Shown here: in pieces, positions 17,356-26,483 of the stretch
How the letters are laid out: each line of letters begins with the position of its first letter
Position numbering within the stretch: position 1 is the stretch's first letter
From: Neobacillus piezotolerans
Lineage (GTDB): Bacteria; Bacillota; Bacilli; Bacillales; Cytobacillaceae
Assembly: GCF_003362805.1 (NCBI RefSeq)
Contig: NZ_QNQT01000010.1
Coordinates: 26,546 to 90,545, forward strand
DNA length: 64,000 nt
Reading direction: 5' to 3'
Notes under the pieces: generated by a model
The model's database searches: none
What the model saw: only the letters and a program-made list of their open reading frames with translations
Told to the model about the DNA's origin: nothing
Made by a program: the position numbers and the translations under genes

Positions 17356-19532
17356 GCATCCACCACCTTTTGTTTTGTCATTTCAGTAGGATATTCAATC
17401 CTTGAATGGAAAATCCCTTTCAGCGTTTCACAAAGTGTATGTTCGACCACTTCAATTTCCCTTAGTGTTAAATCACACTCATTCAGCTGCCCGTCCTGCA
17501 GCTTGTCCGAAATAATGGAATGGACCAAGGACTCAATTTGCTCCGGAGTGGGCTGCGCCATTGAGCGGACAGCTGCTTCGACACTGTCTGCAATTCCAAT
17601 AATAGCCGTTTCTTTCGTCTGGGCTTTCGGTCCCGGGTATCGGAAATCCTCTTCATTTACATTCCCTGCTTGCTTGGCCTTATGGTAAAAAAATTTAATC
17701 AACGAGGTGCCATGGTGTTGTTCCGCGATATCGATGATTTCTTTGGGCATATGGTGTTTTTTCAACAATGCTGCCCCGTCCGATGCGTGGGCAATGATGA
17801 TTTGCGCGCTTTTCCCCGGTGACAGACGGTCATGCGGGTTATCCCGGTTGATTTGATTTTCAATGAAAAACAGCGGACGCTTCGTCTTTCCAATATCATG
17901 GTAATAGCACCCAACCCTGGCCAGAAGCCCGTTGGCGCCAATCGCCTCACAAGCCGCCTCCGACATATTGGCGACCATTACACTGTGATGGTAAGTCCCG
18001 GGTGCCTCTGTAAGAATTTTTTTCAGCAGCGGGTGGTTTGGGTTCGACAGTTCAATCAGCCGCATTGTCGACAGGATGCCAAAACTTGCCTCAAGAAACG
18101 GCAATAGGCCGATGGCAAGAACAGCGGAAGCAATGCCGGATACAGCAGCAAAAATAAAAATCAAGCCGTACTCCATCCCGTTATATTGTGTGTTTCTGAG
18201 GAATAGCAGCGAGAATATGACGGAAATATTCACAACGGAAACAAAGATGCCCGCCGGAAGTATTTTCGATCTGGCATTGTGGTCCCGCAGAAACAGGGTT
18301 GCCGCCAGACCTCCGCACAGAATATATATGCCAGCCGACATGTTCAGCGCACCTGTTGTCTCTTCATTGAATATGATGCTTCCGCAAATCCCCTGAACGA
18401 TAGCCGTCAGCCAGGCGAGCCTTTCATCAACCAAAATTTTAATAATGATCCCAGCCATCGCGGCCGGAAACAAGGAGCTCACCCCTTCGAACCCAAATTG
18501 CTGGAACTGGCTGGCCATTTTCATAAGCAGGATAGAAAACGAAAAAACAATCCCAAAGAGAAGCAAATCTGTTTGCTTTTTATCAGGCTGGATTTTCCGT
18601 TCCAAAAAATAATAATAAATCGATGATAAAATAATTACAATCAGGAGAAGGAGGCCGAACAGCGGCTTTTTTGAATCCTGGCTATCCAGAAGGCCTGCAA
18701 GCTTTAATTGCCTGTAGATTTCATGGCTGACCAATTCCCCTTCTTCGACAATGACCTGCCCTTCAAGGATTTTGACCGGCTCAACAGTTTCAGCGGTGCG
18801 CCTTCTTGCTTCTTCGGTTGCCTGAGGGTCATAAAACTCATTTTGGATAACCGCATACCTTCTCATAAGGATCGCGGCACGTTTCATGCTTGGCCCGAGT
18901 GTTGAAAATTTTAATTCTTCTTCAACCTTCTTTTTCGAATTTTCAACTTCGTCGGCCGGAATTGGTTTGCTCATTTCGTTGCTGACCGCAGTTAAAGTGA
19001 GGTCTTTGGCAATTGCGAGCTGCCTTTTATCGGCTGACACAAGAGCGGTAAAAACCTCTTCAGGCAAATCGTCTATTACAGCCGGAGTAAGTCTTTCCTT
19101 TAACTTTTTTACCTTGTCAGAAACAGGGGGCTCTGTTGCGGCTGGCGCTGGTTCGCTTGATTCACCCTCAGGTGCCGCTTTCTTTTTCTCTTCCTGGATT
19201 TCGTCGCTCACCTTAATCGCGGTATCAAAAATTGAAGCGACAAGATCCACCTGGTTCTGGGTATATTCGCTTTTCAGCGTGTATACCCCCTGCACCCGCT
19301 CCAGTTCATGTTTGCGCTTCTCCTCCGTGCTTTCTTTATCCTCCACCGTAATTGGGGATACCACTGTCTTCTCGGCGATATTAAATAGCCCTAGCTTCAA
19401 TTTATCAGGCTTTACATTCCCGTACATTGAAAGGAACAGGATCACCCCAATAAAAGCAAAGAAAAGGATGCGGAAAAAAGTTATATCAAGCAGCCGCTTA
19501 ATGTTCTGAAACTGGTGCCTAAGCAGATCCAT
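17352..19532 (-). CDS. pgpH: cyclic-di-AMP phosphodiesterase PgpH (7TMR-HD)
   Basis: Large membrane protein, 726 residues, that hydrolyses c-di-AMP. A first membrane segment (about 19-38) is followed by an extracellular 7TMR-HDED domain with a Pro/Glu/Ala-rich stretch (about 125-145). Then come about seven membrane segments (285-480) and a cytoplasmic HD domain with [31 protein letters not shown] and [14 protein letters not shown]. The metal ligands of the HD phosphohydrolase are intact. The start follows GGGGAACAGT. A leader of about 85 nt with possible hairpins separates it from a weak promoter. Confidence 0.94.
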   Translation of the reverse strand: MDLLRHQFQNIKRLLDITFFRILFFAFIGVILFLSMYGNVKPDKLKLGLFNIAEKTVVSPITVEDKESTEEKRKHELERVQGVYTLKSEYTQNQVDLVASIFDTAIKVSDEIQEEKKKAAPEGESSEPAPAATEPPVSDKVKKLKERLTPAVIDDLPEEVFTALVSADKRQLAIAKDLTLTAVSNEMSKPIPADEVENSKKKVEEELKFSTLGPSMKRAAILMRRYAVIQNEFYDPQATEEARRRTAETVEPVKILEGQVIVEEGELVSHEIYRQLKLAGLLDSQDSKKPLFGLLLLIVIILSSIYYYFLERKIQPDKKQTDLLLFGIVFSFSILLMKMASQFQQFGFEGVSSLFPAAMAGIIIKILVDERLAWLTAIVQGICGSIIFNEETTGALNMSAGIYILCGGLAATLFLRDHNARSKILPAGIFVSVVNISVIFSLLFLRNTQYNGMEYGLIFIFAAVSGIASAVLAIGLLPFLEASFGILSTMRLIELSNPNHPLLKKILTEAPGTYHHSVMVANMSEAACEAIGANGLLARVGCYYHDIGKTKRPLFFIENQINRDNPHDRLSPGKSAQIIIAHASDGAALLKKHHMPKEIIDIAEQHHGTSLIKFFYHKAKQAGNVNEEDFRYPGPKAQTKETAIIGIADSVEAAVRSMAQPTPEQIESLVHSIISDKLQDGQLNECDLTLREIEVVEHTLCETLKGIFHSRIEYPTEMTKQKVVDA

Positions 19533-19617
19533 ACTGTTCCCCTTTCCCCAAAAAAGGACTCTTACGCTATCTTTTTAAAAAACTCCTGAATTTAGGGGCA
19601 TCGCTGCCCTTTTAGAA

Positions 19618-19646
19618 ATCATAACAGTTTTCACCTGAACTTTCAC
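19618..19646 (-). promoter_or_regulatory. putative promoter of pgpH-ybeY-dgkA
   Basis: GTGAAA, 17 bp, TATGAT on the minus strand; good -10, moderate -35. It is followed by a leader containing GGGCA-GCGA-TGCCC (19596-19609), a GNRA-capped hairpin. Confidence 0.35.
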
Positions 19647-19732
19647 TTATAATTCCAGAATTAAGAAGAAAGGGGAAAGGGAAGAACTCCATGTAAATGT
19701 TGGGGGCGGAATAAAAAATGCCATTCGAATTG

Positions 19733-19760
19733 GAAAAAGCCGCCCCAAAAGGAGCAGCCT
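19733..19760 (-). terminator. terminator after phoH
   Basis: Minus-strand arms GCTGCTCC and GGGGCGGC (two G-U pairs) around TTTT, then TTTTTCC, immediately after the phoH stop codon. Confidence 0.75.
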
Positions 19761-19761
19761 C

Positions 19762-20721
19762 TCATTCAGCTTTGCCGTATGCCTCAATGATCCGCCCGAC
19801 AAGAGGATGCCGGACAACGTCTGCTTGCTCAAGGCGGACGAAGGCGATTCCCCGTACTCCATCGAGAATCTCTTCGGCCGAAAACAATCCGGATTTGGCG
19901 CCTTTCGGAAGGTCGACCTGGGTCTTGTCCCCCGTAATGACCATCTTGGATCCAAACCCAAGGCGGGTAAGGAACATTTTCATCTGAGCGTGTGTTGTGT
20001 TTTGGGCTTCGTCAAGAATGACGAATGCCTCATCGAGCGTCCGTCCCCTCATATAGGCAAGCGGGGCGATTTCAATGGTGCCGCGCTCTATTAGCCTTAA
20101 GGTATGTTCCATGCCCAGTACATCATGGAGGGCATCATAAAGGGGCCTCAAATACGGGTCGACCTTTTCCTTCAGGTCGCCCGGAAGGAAACCGAGGCTT
20201 TCCCCCGCTTCAACTGCAGGCCTCGTCAAAATGATCTTGTTTACCGTACCATTTTTCAGGGCAGCCACCGCCATGACAACGGCTAGATAGGTTTTTCCTG
20301 TGCCCGCCGGCCCGATCCCGAAAACCATATCATTCTTTTTCATGGCATTGATATAATATCCCTGCCCGATCGTTTTGGCCCTGATCGCTTTTCCTCGCGC
20401 GTTTCGGGCGATCTCCTCTTCGAATAAATTCTCGAAGTAGTCAAGTGTCCCTTTCCTCGCAAGCTCGATGGCATAAATGACGTCACGCGGGCCAATGGCA
20501 ATCCCTTTCCTGATGACATGGATCAGCCTGTCAAGCACAGAGGCGGCCAGCTCGGCGTTTTCGGGAGGCCCGGCCACATGGACAGCCTCGCCTCTCGATA
20601 TGATCGAAACCTGGAGTTCCTGTTCGAAAATTTTAAGATTTGAATCGGAGTTTCCAAAAAGAGTTACAGCCTCATTTGGATTTTCAAGCTGAAGTTGAAT
20701 CATTCTTGAATTTTCAGTCAT
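19762..20721 (-). CDS. phoH: PhoH-like ATPase
   Basis: A 319-residue PhoH family NTPase. Walker A is GPAGTGKTYLAVVMAV near residue 135, and Walker B is AFVILDEAQNTT followed by the conserved TRLGFGSKMVITGD. The N-terminal ~100 residues form a small KH-like region (QELQVSIISRGEAVHVAG). It starts directly after the yqfD stop, so it is the last gene of the yqfC-yqfD-phoH transcript. Cellular role is poorly known; RNA-related functions are inferred from the family. Confidence 0.95.
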   Translation of the reverse strand: MTENSRMIQLQLENPNEAVTLFGNSDSNLKIFEQELQVSIISRGEAVHVAGPPENAELAASVLDRLIHVIRKGIAIGPRDVIYAIELARKGTLDYFENLFEEEIARNARGKAIRAKTIGQGYYINAMKKNDMVFGIGPAGTGKTYLAVVMAVAALKNGTVNKIILTRPAVEAGESLGFLPGDLKEKVDPYLRPLYDALHDVLGMEHTLRLIERGTIEIAPLAYMRGRTLDEAFVILDEAQNTTHAQMKMFLTRLGFGSKMVITGDKTQVDLPKGAKSGLFSAEEILDGVRGIAFVRLEQADVVRHPLVGRIIEAYGKAE

Positions 20722-21912
20722 TCATGAGTCTCCTTGGATAATGGGTTGTCCTATCGCGATATTTTCTACAACTGTATAAAGAATTGACAGCTTTACTTTA
20801 CCATTCGCAATCGAGCTGTGCAAAATTTTTTCACTTTTAATCATAGCATTTTCATCAATGTGTTTTTTTATATCCGTCCTTGCCAACTCGGAAGCCCTTT
20901 TAATGGCTTCGCTGCTGGTGTAAATCCTGGTGACTTCTTCACGTTCCCTCATCGTCTTGTTCACATATGCAATAGGAGTCTCCCATTTGATAAGTTTCAT
21001 TCCCACGGATGTTGTGTCCGTTTCATAGTTCTTGAACTTTGTTTTCCCAAATCCCCAGATTGGAAACTCAACGCCGCCAATCCGCAGGAAATGTTTTTGC
21101 TGCTCCCTGCCATTGAAAACCTGGAAGGTAGCGGACAAAGGGAGTACGATTTTTCCCTGGTACAATGTTTCTCCCCAAATCTCGCCTTTAGCCGCCACCG
21201 CTTCATACGCGCCTTCCCTTCCGATAAGCCCGGATACAAGGAGCTGCCCGGGTACGACATGGTCATTCACCTGAAAAAGCTTTTGGCCTTTCTCGATAAA
21301 ATAATTGGTGATGACCGCTTCCTTCTTCGCGATCAGGTGCCGCGGCCCAATTGCCTGAGGGGGTTTCGGCTGCTTTTTTTCAACAACCCTGAAATGGAAA
21401 GTCGTTCCCCTAAGTTCAACCCCTACCCAGGTAATTGCTTCAACCCGGTTCGTCAGCTCCTTTTGGATGGTTTCAACGCTCTCGAGGAAAAACATCGCCT
21501 TTCCCCGCTTTACCCCAAGCTTGTCCAGTTCCTGACGAATCTTATATTCGGTTTCGGGTTTCGCCCCTTTTATTTCAATACCCCAAACGATATTGGATAA
21601 CAACATGACTACAAAGAAAAACAAGACGGCGCCAATTAAAAATCCGCTATTCTTAATGAGCCTTTTTAAAAGGAAGGGGGCGCCTTTCCTTCTAATAAAA
21701 GATACCTTGCACTCACTGCCCCTCGCAAACTTCCGGATCCTCAATGCGTCGCTAAGTCTCATTGTGAAATGGGCCGCCTCAGGGGAAATCCTTCTCGCAT
21801 TCCAGATTTGGACCCCGTTCCTCGCCAATACATTCAGGAACCGCTCAATTCCCCTTCCCGTCAACTTTACCGTCACCTTGCCCGTTAAAAATTCCACCCA
21901 CTGATTTTTCAT
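20722..21912 (-). CDS. yqfD: sporulation protein YqfD
   Basis: A 396-residue sporulation protein. It has an N-terminal domain rich in basic residues, one membrane segment (about 92-112: LIGAVLFFFVVMLLSNIVWG) and a long outer domain with the repeated YqfD signature (VGVELRGTTFHFRVVEKKQP, YQGKIVLPLSATFQVFNGR). In B. subtilis yqfC and yqfD are under sigma-E in the mother cell. It overlaps the end of yqfC by four bases and abuts phoH. Biochemical function unknown. Confidence 0.93.
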   Translation of the reverse strand: MKNQWVEFLTGKVTVKLTGRGIERFLNVLARNGVQIWNARRISPEAAHFTMRLSDALRIRKFARGSECKVSFIRRKGAPFLLKRLIKNSGFLIGAVLFFFVVMLLSNIVWGIEIKGAKPETEYKIRQELDKLGVKRGKAMFFLESVETIQKELTNRVEAITWVGVELRGTTFHFRVVEKKQPKPPQAIGPRHLIAKKEAVITNYFIEKGQKLFQVNDHVVPGQLLVSGLIGREGAYEAVAAKGEIWGETLYQGKIVLPLSATFQVFNGREQQKHFLRIGGVEFPIWGFGKTKFKNYETDTTSVGMKLIKWETPIAYVNKTMREREEVTRIYTSSEAIKRASELARTDIKKHIDENAMIKSEKILHSSIANGKVKLSILYTVVENIAIGQPIIQGDS

Positions 21913-22211
21913 TTTGACCCCCCGGCATCTTCCTGAATATATATAACCTGGTCAATTTTTCCTTCAAGGAGTATTTCTTCAGGCAAGATTGTTTTAATGA
22001 CAAATGCTTTCCCTTTTATTAAAAGCTGCCCCTTTTTCAGCAGCAGCCTTAGTTCCCTGTCTGTGAAGGCAAGCAGTCCGCGATGGTTTTCGACATAAAT
22101 ATGGATTTGGCCGATCATTGTAATCCTCGGCAAATCCATCATGACGTCCTGGGGAAGATCCATCTTTGCTGCTACCCATTTTCGGAGGCGCTGGCCCCAT
22201 TTTTTTGCCAT
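21909..22211 (-). CDS. yqfC: sporulation protein YqfC
   Basis: A 100-residue protein of the YqfC/YabP-like family, with the typical DLPQDVMMDLPRITMIGQ segment and a beta-rich core (VENHRGLLAFTDRELRLLLKKG). The ATG at 22211 (MAKKWGQR) follows a strong AAAGGAGG at about 10 nt; an in-frame upstream ATG at 22232 overlaps the ribosome binding site and is rejected. Immediately upstream is a 13-bp perfect inverted repeat whose arm runs into the ribosome binding site. It is co-transcribed with yqfD (four-base overlap). Confidence 0.92.
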   Translation of the reverse strand: MAKKWGQRLRKWVAAKMDLPQDVMMDLPRITMIGQIHIYVENHRGLLAFTDRELRLLLKKGQLLIKGKAFVIKTILPEEILLEGKIDQVIYIQEDAGGSK

Positions 22212-22225
22212 AAAAAAAGAACCTC

Positions 22226-22255
22226 CTTTCATTTCATATATTTATGAAATGAAAG
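22226..22255 (-). repeat. perfect inverted repeat at the yqfC ribosome binding site
   Basis: 13-bp perfect arms (22226-22238 and 22243-22255; CTTTCATTTCATA and complement) with a 4-nt loop. The leader-side arm ends inside the AAAGGAGG of yqfC. It has no T run, so it is not an ordinary terminator; it is either an operator or a hairpin limiting translation. Confidence 0.8.
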
Positions 22256-22307
22256 AAAGTTCTAGCACCTGTTTTTCTATCCAAGCTCTAAAAGCGGGGG
22301 AATCCGG

Positions 22308-22757
22308 CTATCTTTTATAATAAGGCTTTTTTGACCTTGGCGGGCCAAGGATTTCCGCCCATACTACGGCATCTGCGAGATTTTTTTCCGTTACCGGCTC
22401 GATGGACAAATTCTCTCCTACACCTTTGCCTGGATTTTGTACAATCCGCCTACCGGTATCCCCGCTCTTTTCCACGGCATTATCCTGTAAAGGAGAAGGG
22501 TTTACAGCTTCCCTCGCTGCTTCCCCTTTACCTGAAAGAGTAACGGTTGAAGAATCCTGTCTCCTTGCAGGGCGCCTGTCCATTCCTTTTTGGTCTGGCT
22601 TGGCTGCTTCCCCGTACCTTTCCTGAAGCTCACGCGCCAGCTCGGGCAGCCTTCCAGGGCGCCTGTTCTCATCTTTTCCCTTTAATTTCGAAAACATGGA
22701 AGAAACAAATGCGATTATAACAAATAATAGGATTGGATTTTCAAAAAGCCTTTCCAT
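22308..22757 (-). CDS. small single-pass membrane protein at the yqfB position
   Basis: A 149-residue protein. The ATG at 22757 was chosen because AAGGAGGGCCCG precedes it. One N-terminal hydrophobic segment (ENPILLFVIIAFVSSMFSKL, about residues 4-23) is followed by a long charged, low-complexity region rich in Arg, Lys, Glu and Pro. The tail is better ordered (SIEPVTEKNLADAVVWAEILGPPRSKKPYY). It lies between floA and yqfC, where B. subtilis has yqfB, but I recognise it by position and architecture only. The conserved WAEILGPPR-like tail suggests a binding site. Co-transcription with floA-nfeD is likely (38 bp). Confidence 0.72.
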   Translation of the reverse strand: MERLFENPILLFVIIAFVSSMFSKLKGKDENRRPGRLPELARELQERYGEAAKPDQKGMDRRPARRQDSSTVTLSGKGEAAREAVNPSPLQDNAVEKSGDTGRRIVQNPGKGVGENLSIEPVTEKNLADAVVWAEILGPPRSKKPYYKR

Positions 22758-22795
22758 TCGGGCCCTCCTTCCCTGCAATCAGCAGTTCCAGGCTG

Positions 22796-23788
22796 TTACT
22801 GGCCATCTTTTTTATCCTTGCCCATTTTTCCGATTGAGCCCCTCATATCGGTGTCCGCGGAAATATTTTTAAAATTCATATAATCCATCACGCCAATATT
22901 CCCGGATTTCAAAGCCTCCGCCATCGCCAGCGGCACTTCCGCCTCCGCCTGGACAACCATCGCCCTCATTTCTTCAACCTTTGCCCTCATTTCCTGTTCG
23001 CTCGCGACAGCCATTGCGCGACGCTCTTCAGCTTTCGCCTGGGCAATTTTCTTGTCGGCCTCGGCCTGTTCGGTCTGAAGTTCCGCCCCGATATTTTTGC
23101 CGATGTCCACATCCGCGATATCAATGGACAGGATTTCAAAAGCAGTTCCGGCGTCAAGCCCTTTCGAAAGAACGGTCTGGGAAATCAGGTCGGGATTTTC
23201 AAGTACTTTGCTATGGTTCTCGGAAGATCCAATCGTGGAGACAACGCCTTCCCCCACACGGGCAACAACCGTTTCTTCACCTGCGCCTCCGACTAGCCGG
23301 TCAATGTTCGCGCGTACTGTTATCCTAGCTTTTGCCTTCACTTCAATACCGTTCATCGCAACACCGGCAATGAATGGCGTTTCAATAACTTTTGGATTAA
23401 CGCTCATTTGGACGGCTTCAAGGACATCACGGCCAGCAAGGTCGATTGCCGCGCTTCGTTCGAACGATAGTTCAATATTCGCCCTGTGGGCTGCAATAAG
23501 CGCGTTTACGACCCTGTCAACGTTCCCCCCAGCCAAATAGTGGCTCTCAAGCTGGTTCGTCGTGACATTCAAGCCTGCTTTGTGCGCTTTAATAAGCGGG
23601 TTGATAACCCTGTGAGGGGTAACCCTTCGCAGCCTCATTCCAACCAGTGTGAAGATGCTCACCCTTACACCAGCGGCAAGCGCGGAAATCCAAAGCATAA
23701 CCGGAACAAAAGATAGCAATATCCCGAATAAAATGATTGCGACTGCTACAATCGCGATAATAAAAACAGCTTCATTCGTCAAAATCAT
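22796..23788 (-). CDS. floA: flotillin-like protein FloA
   Basis: Scaffold protein of functional membrane microdomains, 330 residues. An N-terminal hydrophobic hairpin (about 5-35) is followed by an SPFH-like domain ([40 protein letters not shown]) and a Glu/Ala-rich coiled coil with EA-repeats ([28 protein letters not shown] begins here; about 235-300). Length and motifs match B. subtilis FloA (YqfA). It lies 8 bp after nfeD, its usual partner. Confidence 0.96.
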   Translation of the reverse strand: MILTNEAVFIIAIVAVAIILFGILLSFVPVMLWISALAAGVRVSIFTLVGMRLRRVTPHRVINPLIKAHKAGLNVTTNQLESHYLAGGNVDRVVNALIAAHRANIELSFERSAAIDLAGRDVLEAVQMSVNPKVIETPFIAGVAMNGIEVKAKARITVRANIDRLVGGAGEETVVARVGEGVVSTIGSSENHSKVLENPDLISQTVLSKGLDAGTAFEILSIDIADVDIGKNIGAELQTEQAEADKKIAQAKAEERRAMAVASEQEMRAKVEEMRAMVVQAEAEVPLAMAEALKSGNIGVMDYMNFKNISADTDMRGSIGKMGKDKKDGQ

Positions 23789-23796
23789 CAGCCTCC

Positions 23797-24435
23797 TTAT
23801 TTCTTTATCTCTCTAACTACGACCCTGGGTCCTTCAACTTCAATTACTTTAACTCTCGCGTTTTGCCCAATAAAGGAGCCTTCCGTCACCACATCGACGC
23901 GTTCGCTGCCGAAAATTGCCGTGCCGGCCGGCCGAAGCACGGTCTGCGCGACCCCTTCCTTTCCGATCAGGTCTGTCCTGTTTTCGTTTGAAACATACCC
24001 GTCTTCTTTGCGGGCGCTGTCGAACAGGACCATCGAATTAAACAGGGCCATTTTTTTATGGAATACTTTAATAAGCAAAATGAATAACACAATTGAAAAC
24101 GCCATCGAGATTAGAAGAGAAACCCCGATTTGGAATGTGCTTTCGCCGGCCATGAACAAACTGCCCACCAGCGCCGCAATCCCAAGCGTCCCGGCTACCG
24201 CGCCAGGAAGGAAAAATTCAAGAAAAATCAGGATGATGCCCAAGATAAAAAGTGCTAGTGTCCCAAAACCCGCCAGACCGGCCATAAAGTGGCCATAAAA
24301 AAACAACAGCAGCGCGGAAAGCCCGATAAGCCCTGGCAAGCCGATCCTTGGTGAAAACAGTTCCAGGACCATCGCCATCCCCGCAATGCACAACAGCACA
24401 GTAACAACAATAGGGTCCGTTAAAAATTCAGTCAT
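23797..24435 (-). CDS. NfeD-like membrane protein, short form
   Basis: NfeD family protein of 212 residues. Four to five membrane segments (about 8-25, 30-60, 64-95 and 104-122) are followed by a C-terminal OB-fold ([40 protein letters not shown]). B. subtilis YqeZ, its positional counterpart, is about twice as long because of an N-terminal ClpP-like protease domain. That domain is absent here, and the 150 bp upstream contain only the yqeY terminator. It may tether FloA function in membrane microdomains, as inferred from the conserved nfeD-floA pair. Confidence 0.85.
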   Translation of the reverse strand: MTEFLTDPIVVTVLLCIAGMAMVLELFSPRIGLPGLIGLSALLLFFYGHFMAGLAGFGTLALFILGIILIFLEFFLPGAVAGTLGIAALVGSLFMAGESTFQIGVSLLISMAFSIVLFILLIKVFHKKMALFNSMVLFDSARKEDGYVSNENRTDLIGKEGVAQTVLRPAGTAIFGSERVDVVTEGSFIGQNARVKVIEVEGPRVVVREIKK

Positions 24436-24540
24436 CGCTATCCTCCTCCCTAAATCCCTGCTCTATTATGTACGCATTACCAGGCTGAAAGTTTCATAAC
24501 GGGTCAACAAATTTCGTAAACGCTACCATCAATTTTTGAA

Positions 24541-24571
24541 TAAAATTAAAACCGCAGGCTTGCGCCTGCGG
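24541..24571 (-). terminator. terminator of rpsU-yqeY
   Basis: Minus-strand perfect 8-bp arms CCGCAGGC and GCCTGCGG around GCAA, then TTTTAATTTT, 18 bp after the yqeY stop. Confidence 0.9.
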
Positions 24572-24589
24572 CCATTGATGTCAGTTGAA

Positions 24590-25033
24590 TTATGAAAGGT
24601 GTTGTTGCACAAGTTTATTCACAAGCGATCCGTCCGCCTTGCCTTTGACTTTCGGCATGATGGCAGCCATCACTTTCCCCATATCCGCTTTGGAACTTGC
24701 GCCTGTTTCGGCGATTGTTTCATTTACAATCCCCTCCAGTTCCTCTTCGGAAAGCTGCTGAGGCATGTAAATTTCTACAATCGAAAGTTCCTGGCGCAAT
24801 TTTTCAACCAGGTCAGGACGACCTGCTTTATCAAATTCATGAAGGGAGTCTTTCCGTTGTTTCATTTCGCGAGAAAGGACAGTCAGCTCTTCTTCTTCCG
24901 ACAATTCCCTCCCATGCTTAATGGCTTCATTCTGCATGGAAGCTTTAATCATCCGGATGACCGTAAGCTTGTCTTTGTCTTTTGTTTTCATCGCTTGTTT
25001 CATGTCATTATTTAAACGCTCGAGAAGACTCAT
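24590..25033 (-). CDS. yqeY: GatB/YqeY domain protein
   Basis: A 147-residue protein with the tRNA-binding helical domain also found at the end of GatB. Typical features are the N-terminal [28 protein letters not shown] and the C-terminal [20 protein letters not shown]. The start at 25033 (MSLLER) follows GAGGGTGG. It lies 14 bp after rpsU, as in most Bacillus species. The molecular role is not established; tRNA or aminoacyl-tRNA binding is inferred from the domain. Confidence 0.94.
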   Translation of the reverse strand: MSLLERLNNDMKQAMKTKDKDKLTVIRMIKASMQNEAIKHGRELSEEEELTVLSREMKQRKDSLHEFDKAGRPDLVEKLRQELSIVEIYMPQQLSEEELEGIVNETIAETGASSKADMGKVMAAIMPKVKGKADGSLVNKLVQQHLS

Positions 25034-25047
25034 AGGTCCACCCTCTC

Positions 25048-25221
25048 TTACCACTTACGTTTTCTGGCTGCTTCAGACTTCTTCTTACGCTTGACACTTG
25101 GTTTTTCGTAGAATTCGCGCTTTCTTGCTTCTTGGATAGTACCTGACTTAGATACAGTACGTTTAAAGCGTCGAAGAGCATCTTCAAGCGATTCGTTTTT
25201 ACGAACGACGGTTTTAGACAT
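25048..25221 (-). CDS. rpsU: 30S ribosomal protein S21
   Basis: Small-subunit protein, 57 residues, beginning [20 protein letters not shown] and ending in a Lys/Arg-rich tail. The ATG at 25221 was chosen from family length and the AGGGAGGG upstream; the longer frame is an artefact. Transcribed from a strong promoter together with yqeY. Confidence 0.97.
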   Translation of the reverse strand: MSKTVVRKNESLEDALRRFKRTVSKSGTIQEARKREFYEKPSVKRKKKSEAARKRKW

Positions 25222-25286
25222 TCTCTTTCCCTCCCTCCGAACACAACACACTCACATCAAACACATGGAAAACCATGTACTTTGCC

Positions 25287-25315
25287 ATTATAATACAACC
25301 TGTTATGAAGGTCAA
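25287..25315 (-). promoter_or_regulatory. sigma-A promoter of rpsU-yqeY
   Basis: TTGACC, 17 bp, TATAAT on the minus strand. A small perfect hairpin (ACATGG-AAAA-CCATGT, 25263-25278) lies at the start of the leader. Confidence 0.85.
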
Positions 25316-25457
25316 CTGAATTTACATACGTTATAGGGTTAATGTCCATCTTTTTTAAAATAGGCCCGATTTTATAAGGGTAGTTCTTATCCATAAGAGA
25401 AAAAAAGAATCATTCTCTCCCGGGACAGGCCATAGACTTGTAAAGGGAGTGGATGCC

Positions 25458-26378
25458 GTGAAATACATTGTTTTATTTTGTTTATGCATAGGGCTGTTCA
25501 TTTTTGGAATGACCATAATCAGGATTGGAATGTTTAATATTTCAGGGAATCGGCTCAAAGGGCTGCTCCAGAAATTAACAAGCACCCCTTTGAAGGGCAT
25601 GGCCACCGGCACACTTGTAACAGCTGTCCTGCAAAGCAGCTCGACCGTCATGGTTCTGGCGATAGGGTTGATTTCCGCCAAAATCCTCACCTTCCCTCAA
25701 TCGATCGGGATTATTTTGGGGACAAATATTGGGACCACTTTCAAAACAGAATTAATTACATTCGACTTAGGAAAAATTCTCATTCCGGTAGCGGTGGCCG
25801 GAGGGATATTCATTCTAGCCAGGAAGGTCGTTTTAAGAAGTACTGGAATGGTCCTCCTTGGCATTGCATCTGTATTTACCGCAATGAAAGGGTTTGAAGC
25901 CCTATCACTGCCCCTGGCCTCAGTGGACGCCGTCCATAAGCTGCTATTGTCTTTAAATGAGCATATCCTCGTCGGGATAGCAGCAGGCGCCTGCATGACG
26001 GCAATCATCCAATCCAGTACCGCGATGACGGGGATTGCAATGGGGTTCCTTACCTCGGGAATTCTCGGGCTTGAGGCGGGAATCGCAGTCATGCTTGGGG
26101 CCAATATTGGTACATGCATCACAGCGCTAATCGCCGCTATTGGAGGCGGCGAGGAAGCGAAGCTTGCCGCATTTGCACACGTATGGCTAAACGTCATTGG
26201 CGTCCTGCTCTTTATCCCCCTCATTCCCGTACTTGGGAACCTTGGGCCAGAAATCGCCGGATCGCCTGATGTCCAGCTGGCCCATATCAGCGTCATCTTT
26301 AATGTATCCACTTCATTGCTGGCGCTTCCTTTCGCGGAAAGGTTCGGGAGGATGATTATGCACCTCCACGGAAAATAA
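25458..26378 (+). CDS. yqeW: Na/Pi cotransporter family protein YqeW
   Basis: Membrane transporter of the PNaS (NptA-like) family, 306 residues from the GTG at 25458, which has GGGAG eight bases upstream; another GTG three codons earlier lies inside the ribosome binding site. Two inverted half-repeats carry the QSS signature (AVLQSSSTVMVLAIG near residue 58 and AIIQSSTAMTGIAMG near 190) and GTNIGTTF / GANIGTCITALI. Eight or nine hydrophobic segments are seen. Transport of phosphate or another anion with sodium is inferred. It is the only plus-strand gene in this stretch, convergent with mtaB and divergent from rpsU, as in B. subtilis. Confidence 0.93.
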   Translation: MKYIVLFCLCIGLFIFGMTIIRIGMFNISGNRLKGLLQKLTSTPLKGMATGTLVTAVLQSSSTVMVLAIGLISAKILTFPQSIGIILGTNIGTTFKTELITFDLGKILIPVAVAGGIFILARKVVLRSTGMVLLGIASVFTAMKGFEALSLPLASVDAVHKLLLSLNEHILVGIAAGACMTAIIQSSTAMTGIAMGFLTSGILGLEAGIAVMLGANIGTCITALIAAIGGGEEAKLAAFAHVWLNVIGVLLFIPLIPVLGNLGPEIAGSPDVQLAHISVIFNVSTSLLALPFAERFGRMIMHLHGK

Positions 26379-26448
26379 AAAGCGCTCCCTACCGGATCAG
26401 GAAATTGCATTCCGGAATTTTTGAGGTGAAACTCCTCTAAACACAGGA

Positions 26449-26476
26449 AGGCTGCCCCTCACTTGAAGGGCAGCCT
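26449..26476. terminator. hairpin between convergent yqeW and mtaB
   Basis: Perfect 9-bp arms AGGCTGCCC and GGGCAGCCT with a 10-nt loop. T tracts on both sides are weak. It lies 8 bp beyond the mtaB stop and 70 bp beyond yqeW. Confidence 0.6.
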
Positions 26477-26483
26477 AACATTA

